A stretch of 64,000 bases of DNA from Clostridium estertheticum subsp. estertheticum (lineage in GTDB: Bacteria > Bacillota > Clostridia > Clostridiales > Clostridiaceae), in assembly GCF_001877035.1 (NCBI RefSeq), contig NZ_CP015756.1, forward strand, positions 4,696,575 through 4,760,574, read 5' to 3'. Below the pieces are notes generated by a model. It had not been told where the DNA came from. It ran no database searches and worked only from the letters and a program-made list of their open reading frames with translations. This document shows, in pieces, positions 35,271 through 42,276 of the stretch. Position numbers and translations under genes: made by a program. Each line of letters begins with the position of its first letter. The first letter of the stretch is position 1.

Positions 35271-35321
35271 AATTAAAAACAAAAATGCACTTATTCATAT
35301 TTATTGAATAAGTGTATTTTT
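35271..35321 (-). terminator. Terminator of yhaM
   Basis: A 17-bp stem, AAAAATGCACTTATTCA (35281-35297) against TGAATAAGTGTATTTTT (35305-35321), has one mismatch/wobble and is followed on the minus strand by GTTTTTAATTT. Confidence 0.8.
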
Positions 35322-35366
35322 CTATTAGTTAACTCCAAACCACTTCATTATACTTGCTATTTCTGT

Positions 35367-36329
35367 CTATTTCTTAAGAAAACTATTATAAATACTTATA
35401 TTATCTAATGACCTTATTCTTTCTGAAAATTTACCTTCTTTTGTATCTCCTAAGGCTTTATTCATATCATACATTCTTGCATCCATTATGTCTAAATGAT
35501 GTAACATTTCTGCTTCAGGTATCATTGGTTTTTTAGGACTTCCATATTCCGCTTCATAATGATGAGCCAGTACCATATGTTCTAACAACATTGTTACTTC
35601 TTTATCCGCTTTAACCTCAATACTTGCTGTTTCTATCATTTTAACACCTTGGATTATATGTCCTAGAAGTTGTCCTTCCACTGAATACTCACTTACAATT
35701 CCAAGCTCACTAGCATTCATCTCATATATTTTTCCAATATCATGAAGTATTATACCTGCATATAACAAATCTGTATTTAGAAAAGTATAAATCTCGCTTA
35801 ATTTTTCTCCTGCCTTAAGCATAGTGGTTGTATGGTATAAAAGGCCTGATCTTATAGCATGGTGATTAGATTTAGCTGCCGGGTAATGCATTAGTTTCTC
35901 TTCATTATAAGTTAAAATATTAGTGACTATATTCTGAATATCTATATTTTCAATTTTAGATAAGTAGTTTAAAACATCATCATACATTTTCTCCGGTGAG
36001 TAAGGTGCTACTGCCACATAATCACAAATATTTACGTTGTCTTTTTCCTCAGTTAATCTTATTGCTTCAATCTTTAATTGAAGTTTTCCTCTCCACTCAT
36101 TTACAGTTCCCTTAATTTTAACTAGTATGCTTTGTTTAAACTTATTTTCTAATTCATCATTGCACTCCCAAAGTTTTGCATTTATATCACCTGAGGCATC
36201 ACCTAAATTAAAATCCAAATATTTATTTGTATTGCTATTATTGGAAACCTTTGTGTCTACAGACTTTATAACAAAAAAGCCTTCAATTCTATCCCCTTTT
36301 TTTATTTCGCTTATCTTCTTCATTTCCAT
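35367..36329 (-). CDS. yhaM: 3'-5' exoribonuclease YhaM
   Basis: A 320-residue nuclease with an N-terminal OB-fold (about 10-95) and a C-terminal HD domain. The metal ligands are visible in KSNHHAIRSGLLYHT, IILHDIGKIYEM and HMVLAHHYEAEYGSPKKP. YhaM/CBF1 proteins trim RNA 3' ends. I use the ATG at 36329, which follows AAGGAGATAAAT. The frame from 36407 adds 26 residues without a ribosome site. Monocistronic with its own terminator. Confidence 0.92.
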   Translation of the reverse strand: MEMKKISEIKKGDRIEGFFVIKSVDTKVSNNSNTNKYLDFNLGDASGDINAKLWECNDELENKFKQSILVKIKGTVNEWRGKLQLKIEAIRLTEEKDNVNICDYVAVAPYSPEKMYDDVLNYLSKIENIDIQNIVTNILTYNEEKLMHYPAAKSNHHAIRSGLLYHTTTMLKAGEKLSEIYTFLNTDLLYAGIILHDIGKIYEMNASELGIVSEYSVEGQLLGHIIQGVKMIETASIEVKADKEVTMLLEHMVLAHHYEAEYGSPKKPMIPEAEMLHHLDIMDARMYDMNKALGDTKEGKFSERIRSLDNISIYNSFLKK

Positions 36330-36637
36330 ATTTATCTCCTTATGTTGTAATAAATGTATTATATAAAATACGTTATGATGATACAATCGATTAATGTTTC
36401 TACACATATAAAGTGAATCACATAACTTTAATATCCCTATTAATTATACATCATTATTCTTTATAAATTAAACTAATTGTTTTATAGTTTAGCTATTTGT
36501 CCTCATTTAACAAATACTTTGATCTAACAGATTAAAATATTAAATAAAATATAAGTTTACTAATGTTTCCCAGAATATTTTACCGTTGCTAAACTATATT
36601 GTTTAAGTTATAATTTTTTAATAATGGAGGTGTACAC
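36330..36637. other. Divergent promoter region
   Basis: 308 AT-rich bases between yhaM (-) and the small membrane gene (+). No extra gene, repeat or RNA was found; a GGAGGTG ribosome site for the right-hand gene ends it. Confidence 0.4.
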
Positions 36638-36892
36638 ATGAACGTTAATTTTTCTAATATTAATCTTAATACCATTATTATGTTTGCATTAGCATTGTTA
36701 CTTGCTTATCTTGGTATTGCCGTATTTAAGTTGGTTGGAAGGATATTAAGTATCGCACTTGGTATATTTCTTTTAATATATGTCCTTCAACAAGTAGGTA
36801 TTACTGTTCCTGTATTAACTGATATTCTTGCCATCTTATTAAATGTGTTAACCCCAGTTATAGATGCTGTTAAACATTTAATAGGTTTATAA
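36638..36892 (+). CDS. Small hydrophobic protein (84 aa)
   Basis: Almost entirely hydrophobic after the first 10 residues, with segments at about 12-30, 33-50 and 55-80. No charged motif or cysteine. The GGAGGTG ribosome site is good, so it is a real gene. It could be a membrane protein of two or three helices. It is convergent with the NlpC/P60 gene. Function unknown. Confidence 0.6.
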   Translation: MNVNFSNINLNTIIMFALALLLAYLGIAVFKLVGRILSIALGIFLLIYVLQQVGITVPVLTDILAILLNVLTPVIDAVKHLIGL

Positions 36893-36947
36893 ACATCAAA
36901 AATATTTATTTTTAATGAAAAGATTAATAGGACAAGCGTAAATTAGC

Positions 36948-37859
36948 TTATTTTATTAGTCTTTTTCCTATTACAAAATTATTATTGTAGTATCCAGTTA
37001 ATAAAGATGTTTTAATAACATCACCTGTCTTTGGTGATTGTATAAACTTATTATTCCCAACATATATACCAACATGAGATACTTGATTAGGTATTGCTGG
37101 ATTCGTCCTAAAAAACACCAAATCTCCCTTTTGAAGACTATTTATATTAATTGAGGAACCTACATTTACTTGGTCCATAGTTGTTCTAGGTAAATTTATA
37201 CCTATGCTTTTATAAACATACTGCACAAGACCTGAACAATCAAATCCACCACTTACATATTTACCCACAATATTAAATTTAGCCGGTGTTGTGCCTCCCC
37301 ATAAATATGGCATGCCTAAAAATGTGTTTACGTACGCCATTAACCTATCAATATCCTTAGCCCTAGATGATTGTGTATTAACTAGACTTATGTAAGTTTT
37401 AGATATGTACCCTACTTTACCATTGTATATAATTTTATAAAAACTATTTTGTGTTCCATATATATTTACTTTAAGACCTTTTTTTATAATTTCTATAATG
37501 TTATCACCCATAGTAGCTTCTTTTCTCACATTTAAACTATATGCTGTAACAATACCCGTTCCTATAGATTGTAACAGTGATCTATTTACACTGCTTGTAC
37601 TATTTATTGTGGTTATTTTAACATATGAACTGCATATGTATCCAGTCTTACCTTTATAATTTATTTTATAGAAGTTCCCCTCTTTTCCAAGTGTATTCAC
37701 CATAGTATTTCTCGAAAGCGAAGTTATAATAGAAGATGAAAGTGAAGATTTTTGTCTTACACATAATGAACTTGCATTTATTATTCCACTATCAGCAAAT
37801 ACAGTATGTGAACTTGCCATAATAAATAAAACTGCTATAAAAGTTATTATTTTTTTCAT
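36948..37859 (-). CDS. Secreted SH3/NlpC-P60 peptidoglycan hydrolase
   Basis: A 303-residue cell-wall endopeptidase. A signal peptide (1-22, ending HTVFA) is followed by two bacterial SH3 domains (about 24-82 and 101-160; each with the xLxVR start and GKxGYI turn) and a C-terminal NlpC/P60 domain (about 168-303). Catalytic residues are C208 (GGFDCSGLVQY), H262 (SHVGIYVG) and probably Q274 in the third position, where His or Asn is more usual. It likely cleaves stem peptides during growth or sporulation. Ribosome site GGAGATGAG. Confidence 0.92.
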   Translation of the reverse strand: MKKIITFIAVLFIMASSHTVFADSGIINASSLCVRQKSSLSSSIITSLSRNTMVNTLGKEGNFYKINYKGKTGYICSSYVKITTINSTSSVNRSLLQSIGTGIVTAYSLNVRKEATMGDNIIEIIKKGLKVNIYGTQNSFYKIIYNGKVGYISKTYISLVNTQSSRAKDIDRLMAYVNTFLGMPYLWGGTTPAKFNIVGKYVSGGFDCSGLVQYVYKSIGINLPRTTMDQVNVGSSININSLQKGDLVFFRTNPAIPNQVSHVGIYVGNNKFIQSPKTGDVIKTSLLTGYYNNNFVIGKRLIK

Positions 37860-38108
37860 GCACTCATCTCCAATAATTATACATTACATATTATTACTTT
37901 TATTGGTATTATTGTAACACAGGTTGGCTATTTTTTATACACTTATAATTAAATATTATAATATATACTGTTACTTTTATACCTTGTAACAAAAAAATTA
38001 TTAGGTGATAATTATACCAAAAGATAGAAAAAAAGTAGTTAAGATTAACCCTTAACCACTTTTCTAACTCACTATTATTTTAATTTATTAACCTTCTCTA
38101 TCCTATGC
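37860..38108. other. Intergenic region with a minus-strand terminator
   Basis: Holds the upstream region of the hydrolase gene and, at 38024-38063, a hairpin described separately. Otherwise AT-rich without visible genes. Confidence 0.4.
38024..38063 (-). terminator. Terminator after the 29-codon ORF
   Basis: AAAAGTAGTTAAG (38031-38043) pairs with CTTAACCACTTTT (38051-38063) with one mismatch, and on the minus strand TTTTTTTC follows. It indicates that a minus-strand transcript ends here. Confidence 0.7.
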
Positions 38109-38198
38109 TTAAAAATTCTTGCCACAAGCAACTAATTTTTTATCACTTTTTATTAATTTGCTTTTGTCTATTCCAACCTTAACTTTTATCTTTTTCAT
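38109..38198 (-). CDS. Possible 29-residue peptide
   Basis: MKKIKVKVGIDKSKLIKSD is followed by KKLVACGKNF and a stop. The ATG has a GGTGAGG ribosome site 8 nt upstream and the frame is followed 45 bp later by a terminator. These facts support a real short gene, but 29 codons can arise by chance. It is strongly basic with one cysteine near the C-terminus. No secretion signal. Confidence 0.4.
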   Translation of the reverse strand: MKKIKVKVGIDKSKLIKSDKKLVACGKNF

Positions 38199-38410
38199 AT
38201 ACATTCAACCTCACCTTATATGTAATTACACTTTAAGTGCTTAAACAGTAGCCTTTTAACTTCTTATTTTTCTTATCTACTAGTATTATCACCAATAATA
38301 TTTTATCTTAATCAACTTCCATTATTATATATATGTTTAATTTATATAAATAATGCTTTTATATAAATAACATAATATTTATATACCCATTTGATATTTA
38401 TATATAGGCA
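38199..38410. other. AT-rich spacer without recognisable genes
   Basis: Low-complexity TA-rich sequence between the short ORF and the tRNA terminator. It must contain the promoter of the 29-codon ORF if that is real. Nothing else seen. Confidence 0.4.
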
Positions 38411-38460
38411 AGAAAAAATGAGTGTATCAATATGATTTTTAATCATATTGATACACTCAT
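38411..38460 (-). terminator. Strong terminator after tRNA-Thr(CGT)
   Basis: Perfect 20-bp arms (38418-38437 and 38441-38460; ATGAGTGTATCAATATGATT and its complement) with a 3-nt loop. The minus strand continues TTTTTTCTTG. Confidence 0.9.
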
Positions 38461-38476
38461 CTTTTTGATTTACAAT

Positions 38477-38552
38477 TGGAGCTGAAAAAGGGGATCGAAC
38501 CCTCGACCTACGCGTTACGAGTGCGTTACTCTACCAACTGAGCTATTTCAGC
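38477..38552 (-). tRNA. tRNA-Thr(CGT)
   Basis: Acceptor GCTGAAA/TTTCAGC, anticodon loop CTCGTAA (anticodon CGT), T-loop TTCGATC and encoded CCA. It lies 32 bp after the TM2 gene on the same strand and may be co-transcribed with it. Confidence 0.95.
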
Positions 38553-38584
38553 ATATATTAAGAAATTCTAACTATTACATTTGT

Positions 38585-38911
38585 TTAATAACGATACAAA
38601 TTTTTGTTAAGTTCTAATCCATTTGCATCAGTAAATGCATTGGTAACAATCAAAATTAAATCAACTAACACCCATATTCCAAAACCACCAAAAGTTAAAA
38701 TCATTAAAATCCCTGTACCTATTTTCCCTACATAAAACCTATGGATACCTACTGCACCAAAGAAAATACACAGCAACAAAGTGAGTAACCAGTTTTTGGA
38801 ACTAATATTTCGATCTTGCGTCATATTAGTTTGAATCAATAAATTAATGCCACAAACCTTACAAAAATTAGATCCATCATCATTTTGAGAATTACAATTA
38901 TGACAGAACAT
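38585..38911 (-). CDS. Zinc-ribbon TM2 domain membrane protein
   Basis: A 108-residue protein with an N-terminal zinc ribbon (CHNCNSQ...CKVCG, residues 3-20) and a TM2 domain (about 42-105), a pair of membrane helices separated by a GxHRFYxGKxGTG loop. TM2 proteins are widespread and of unknown role. Ribosome site AAAGGGTG. It lies between the ParR-like gene and tRNA-Thr. Confidence 0.88.
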   Translation of the reverse strand: MFCHNCNSQNDDGSNFCKVCGINLLIQTNMTQDRNISSKNWLLTLLLCIFFGAVGIHRFYVGKIGTGILMILTFGGFGIWVLVDLILIVTNAFTDANGLELNKNLYRY

Positions 38912-39026
38912 TGAATCACCCTTTTTTTATATTATTTGGAATACCTCATTTATATTTTATCATATGTGTCAATACTTTACTATATATATAAATGAAGTAT
39001 TTATTAACTAGTTATAAACTTGCACA

Positions 39027-39062
39027 ATAGATAGGAGTGACTTTTATGTCACTCCTATCTAT
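39027..39062. other. 15-bp perfect hairpin at the end of the parMR-like operon
   Basis: ATAGATAGGAGTGAC (39027-39041) and its complement (39048-39062) with a 6-nt loop overlap the last codons of the ParR-like gene. Neither strand has a following T-run, so classical termination is not assured; mRNA protection or protein binding are alternatives. Confidence 0.6.
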
Positions 39063-39448
39063 AAAGACATATCTTTTACGCAGCTAAGCCTTTTCATATA
39101 ATCACTTTCAACAGAATCTATATCTTTTTTTTGTTTCTCCTCTTTTATTTTTTTAACATCAACTGAACCGCTAGTCTTTAAATCAGAATCTGGCATAGCG
39201 CTTTTAAAAAGATCTCCAACTATATTACCTATATATTCTTTAACCTGCGGATTATCTAAAATATTTGCAATATCTACAGTATCTAATTTCTTAACTTTAT
39301 CACCATAGTCCCTATAAAACCTAAGCGCCTGCTTAATAAGTTTGGAATTGTTTATACCCTTTTTCTCCATACTGCCCACATAGTTTATTAAATCTTTGTC
39401 TGTTTCATCTCCTAAATTTGATGATACAGTTTTACGGAGTGCCCCCAT
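39059..39448 (-). CDS. ParR-like DNA-binding partner of the actin homologue
   Basis: A 129-residue protein. The N-terminal half (GALRKTVSSNLGDETDKDLINYV, shown here as GALRKTVSSNLGDE and KDLINYV, then KLIKQALRFYRDYGDK) has the strand-helix-helix pattern of ribbon-helix-helix ParR adaptors. The C-terminal half is charged and probably flexible, as in ParR tails that contact ParM. It starts 2 bp after the ParM-like gene, with AGAGGAAA as ribosome site. The gene order ParM then ParR is that of type II plasmid partition loci. Identification rests mainly on context. Confidence 0.6.
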   Translation of the reverse strand: MGALRKTVSSNLGDETDKDLINYVGSMEKKGINNSKLIKQALRFYRDYGDKVKKLDTVDIANILDNPQVKEYIGNIVGDLFKSAMPDSDLKTSGSVDVKKIKEEKQKKDIDSVESDYMKRLSCVKDMSL

Positions 39449-39450
39449 GA

Positions 39451-40506
39451 TTATTTCCTCTCAACATTGGTTGCAGCAACTTCTTTATTTCCATCCAAAT
39501 ATTCTAATACTAAAAGCTCTTTATATCTTTCAGCGAATAGTATAGCATTTGCACATTGAGGATTCTTATTTTCAATTAATTTTGGCTCAGTTTTTATGAA
39601 CTCAGTTTGTAAATATTGTAGTAATAGAATAGCAGGCCCACCTATTATCCTTATATCTTTACAAGTATTCGGTTTAAAAGAGCTATTAATTGAACTGATT
39701 GCTTTCTCTACATACGGTCTTAACACTAGATCTTTAATATCTTGCAATACATTTTCCTCTCCAAAAGGTAGTTCATTATCCTCTAAAAATTCAATAGCAT
39801 CTGATATATCATAATTACCATCAGATCCCTCAGCTGAGTTAAATTTAGTAAGAAGAGCTTCTATTGTTGGTTCAAAACCATGTTGAGCAAAACTACTAGC
39901 CTTAGTCATTCCAAGCACTTTATTACCAAATTCATCTTTTTCATATTTCCAATGAGACACATCTAAAGTCCCACCACCAAAATCAAGAAGCAGCATTGGA
40001 TAACTAAATGTTTCCATAGTTTCAGCACTTAACGTTCCCCCTTGTTTAAATACTTGTACATCTAAAATCTCTATATCATATGTTACATTATTTATAGTTA
40101 TAGTTTGCTTCTCCATCTTCTTGATTTCATTTTTTAGTGGAATACTATGGTCTATATAATATTCTGCGGGTAGTCCCACAGCAAGTCTTACTCTTATCTT
40201 AGTTTCACCCTTAAAGCTTAGTGCAATAGCATTAAGTAGGTTTAACTTATAATGGTCTGACATATATTTATTAGCTTCCATATTTAGTTTACCTTCCTTG
40301 TTGCCTACTGTAAACAACTTTCCATTCCAAATAATGTTACTTATTCCAGTAGCCCTCGAGCCATGTTTAGTTACAGCAGATACACGACTTGCAAAAGTTA
40401 CATTAGTACTTGTTTTTGTAAATGTATTTCCTATATCTACAGTTAATACTGACGCCAACACTTTATTTAATGCGGGATATTTTTTTGATATTTCTGTTAA
40501 GTTCAT
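39451..40506 (-). CDS. ParM/StbA-like actin ATPase
   Basis: A 351-residue member of the actin-like ParM/Alp family, which polymerises to push plasmid copies apart. Phosphate-1 (LTVDIGNTFTKTSTNV), phosphate-2 (LLLDFGGGTLDVSHW) and the adenosine motif (IRIIGGPAILLLQY) are all present. The long N-terminal lead (about 20 residues) before the first strand is slightly unusual. It is followed by a ParR-like gene and preceded by an AT-rich region with short repeats that could be the centromere. Such loci are normally plasmid- or phage-borne; here it lies 24 kb from oriC beside dnaB. The GGAGGAAAAAG ribosome site is strong. Confidence 0.85.
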   Translation of the reverse strand: MNLTEISKKYPALNKVLASVLTVDIGNTFTKTSTNVTFASRVSAVTKHGSRATGISNIIWNGKLFTVGNKEGKLNMEANKYMSDHYKLNLLNAIALSFKGETKIRVRLAVGLPAEYYIDHSIPLKNEIKKMEKQTITINNVTYDIEILDVQVFKQGGTLSAETMETFSYPMLLLDFGGGTLDVSHWKYEKDEFGNKVLGMTKASSFAQHGFEPTIEALLTKFNSAEGSDGNYDISDAIEFLEDNELPFGEENVLQDIKDLVLRPYVEKAISSINSSFKPNTCKDIRIIGGPAILLLQYLQTEFIKTEPKLIENKNPQCANAILFAERYKELLVLEYLDGNKEVAATNVERK

Positions 40507-40589
40507 TTCTTTTTCCTCCTAAATTTTTCTATTTGTTCTTTCTTGTTATATATTCTATATTTTAGGTTAATATCCTTCTTTTAATTTAT

Positions 40590-40690
40590 TTAATTGTAAA
40601 TATTTATAAATATACCTATAATTGTTTATTTACATACCTGCAAATATATATATATATATATTTACAAATGTAAACATACATATATATACT
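40590..40690. other. Candidate centromere/leader of the ParM-like operon
   Basis: Upstream of the ParM-like gene, short related motifs recur on the minus strand: TGTATGTTTACA (40668-40679), GGTATGTAAATAAACA (near 40624-40639) and GGTATATTTATAAA (near 40604-40617), plus an (AT)n run at 40646-40660. Iterated motifs before parM are what a parC site looks like, but the copies are few and AT-rich, so this is a weak call. Confidence 0.35.
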
Positions 40691-40752
40691 TAAGAAAAAA
40701 ACCTTAATAACACTCCTGCCATAACAACCTATTTACTATTCATGTGCAAATA

Positions 40753-40795
40753 AAAATAGTATAACAAAATTTTTTAAATTTTGTTATACTATTTT
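40753..40795 (-). terminator. Terminator of dnaB
   Basis: Perfect 20-bp arms (40753-40772, AAAATAGTATAACAAAATTT, and 40776-40795) with a 3-nt loop, 5 bp after the dnaB stop; a T-rich tract follows on the minus strand. Confidence 0.85.
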
Positions 40796-40800
40796 AATTA

Positions 40801-42132
40801 TTAGTCCCTATGAATTACATCAAGCCTTGCAAATTTACTGAATTGACCTATCCATGCAAGTTTTACTGTTCCTATAGGACCATTTCTTTGTTTTGCTATT
40901 ATAAGTTCTGCTACGTTTTTATCTTCCGTCTCCTCATTATAGTATTCATCTCTATATAAGAACATAACAAGATCAGCATCCTGCTCAATAGAGCCTGACT
41001 CTCTAAGGTCAGATAGCATAGGACGATGGTCCGTTCTTTGCTCTGGGGCACGTGATAGCTGTGATAATGCTATAACCGGACACTGCATCTCTTTTGCGAG
41101 TGCTTTAATAGATCTTGATATTTCCGATACTTCCTGTTGTCTGCTTTCTGTATTACTTCCAGTCATAAGCTGAAGATAATCTATGACTATCATATCAATT
41201 CCATGTTCCATTTTTAATTTTCTACATTTTGAACGCATATCCATAACAGAAGTTCCTGCTGTATCATCAATGAATATTTTAGCAGCCGCAAGTGGTCCGG
41301 ATGCTTTTGCTATATTTTCCCAATCTCTATCTTCTAAATCTCCATGTCTAAGCTTTGACATATCAACATTTGCTTCTGAACATAATAGTTTATATGAAAG
41401 TTGTTCTTTAGACATTTCCAGAGAAAATACAGCTACGCTTTTCCCCTGTCTAAGAGCTGCATACTCTGCTAAATTTAATGCAAATGTAGTTTTACCCATA
41501 GACGGCCTTGCTGCAATAAGTATCATATCACCCTTTTGAAATCCAGCTGTTTTATCATCAAGCTCTGGGAAACCACTTGATATACCAGTTGTTTCGCCTT
41601 TATTATTAAAGATTCTTTCTATTTCTAGAAATCCTCTCTCAAGCACTGTATTCATAGGCTCAAAGTCTCCTGCATTTTTTTTCTGTGATATATTAAATAC
41701 TTTTTGCTCTGCAAGATCCATTACTGCTTCTACGTCATCTTGTTTATTATAACAATTTTCTATAATCTCAGTAGAAGATTTAATAAGTTTTCTCAAAGTA
41801 GATTTATCCTCTACAATTTTTATGTATGAACTTAAATTAGCTGTGGAGGGTATTGAGTTACTTATCTCTGAAATATAAGTAATTCCCCCTGAAGCTTCTA
41901 GTTTTTCAGCCGAACGTAAATGCTCAAGTAATGTAATCATGTCAATAGGTGTGTCCTTTTGATATAATTCATATATTGCATTAAATATAACTTTATGAGA
42001 ATCCCTGTAAAAATCATCGCCCTTTAAAACCTCTACCACTCTTGATATTGCGGTTTTATCTATAAGCATTGATCCAATTACTGATTGTTCTGCTTCTAAG
42101 TTATACGGTAAACTTCTAAGGGGTGTATCCAT
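40801..42132 (-). CDS. dnaB: Replicative DNA helicase DnaB
   Basis: Hexameric helicase that unwinds DNA at the fork and is loaded by the DnaD/DnaC proteins encoded at 25-27 kb. The N-terminal domain (PHNLEAEQSVIGSML-like start PYNLEAEQSVIGSML) is followed by the RecA-fold core with Walker A (ARPSMGKTTFAL) and Walker B (IDMIVIDYLQLM). The SRAPEQRTDHRPMLSDLRESG stretch (here quoted in part: RPMLSDLRESGSIEQDADLV) is the conserved H4 region. The length of 443 residues is normal. Ribosome site AGGAGAG. It is separated from the lon-type gene by a strong terminator. Confidence 0.97.
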   Translation of the reverse strand: MDTPLRSLPYNLEAEQSVIGSMLIDKTAISRVVEVLKGDDFYRDSHKVIFNAIYELYQKDTPIDMITLLEHLRSAEKLEASGGITYISEISNSIPSTANLSSYIKIVEDKSTLRKLIKSSTEIIENCYNKQDDVEAVMDLAEQKVFNISQKKNAGDFEPMNTVLERGFLEIERIFNNKGETTGISSGFPELDDKTAGFQKGDMILIAARPSMGKTTFALNLAEYAALRQGKSVAVFSLEMSKEQLSYKLLCSEANVDMSKLRHGDLEDRDWENIAKASGPLAAAKIFIDDTAGTSVMDMRSKCRKLKMEHGIDMIVIDYLQLMTGSNTESRQQEVSEISRSIKALAKEMQCPVIALSQLSRAPEQRTDHRPMLSDLRESGSIEQDADLVMFLYRDEYYNEETEDKNVAELIIAKQRNGPIGTVKLAWIGQFSKFARLDVIHRD

Positions 42133-42169
42133 TATCTATCTCTCCTAAATCAATCTTTTATGCCCTTCT

Positions 42170-42200
42170 AAAAATGCAGCACCGAAGGTGCTGCATTTTT
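42170..42200. terminator. Bidirectional terminator between lonB and dnaB
   Basis: A perfect 14-bp stem, AAAAATGCAGCACC against GGTGCTGCATTTTT, with a 3-nt loop. It ends the lonB transcript 77 bp after its stop. Confidence 0.9.
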
Positions 42201-42276
42201 AGGGCCATTAATTATAGTTTATTTTTAATAATTACATTATGTTAATAAGCAGACCTTACGTTAATGAACAGTAACT

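Noticed and set aside
36893..36947. Terminator between the small membrane gene and the NlpC/P60 gene
   Set aside because: Only weak pairing (AAGC/GCTT and a broken AAAGA stem) could be found, too little to annotate.
40646..40660. (AT)n run as a functional element
   Set aside because: Simple dinucleotide repeats are expected in this AT-rich genome.
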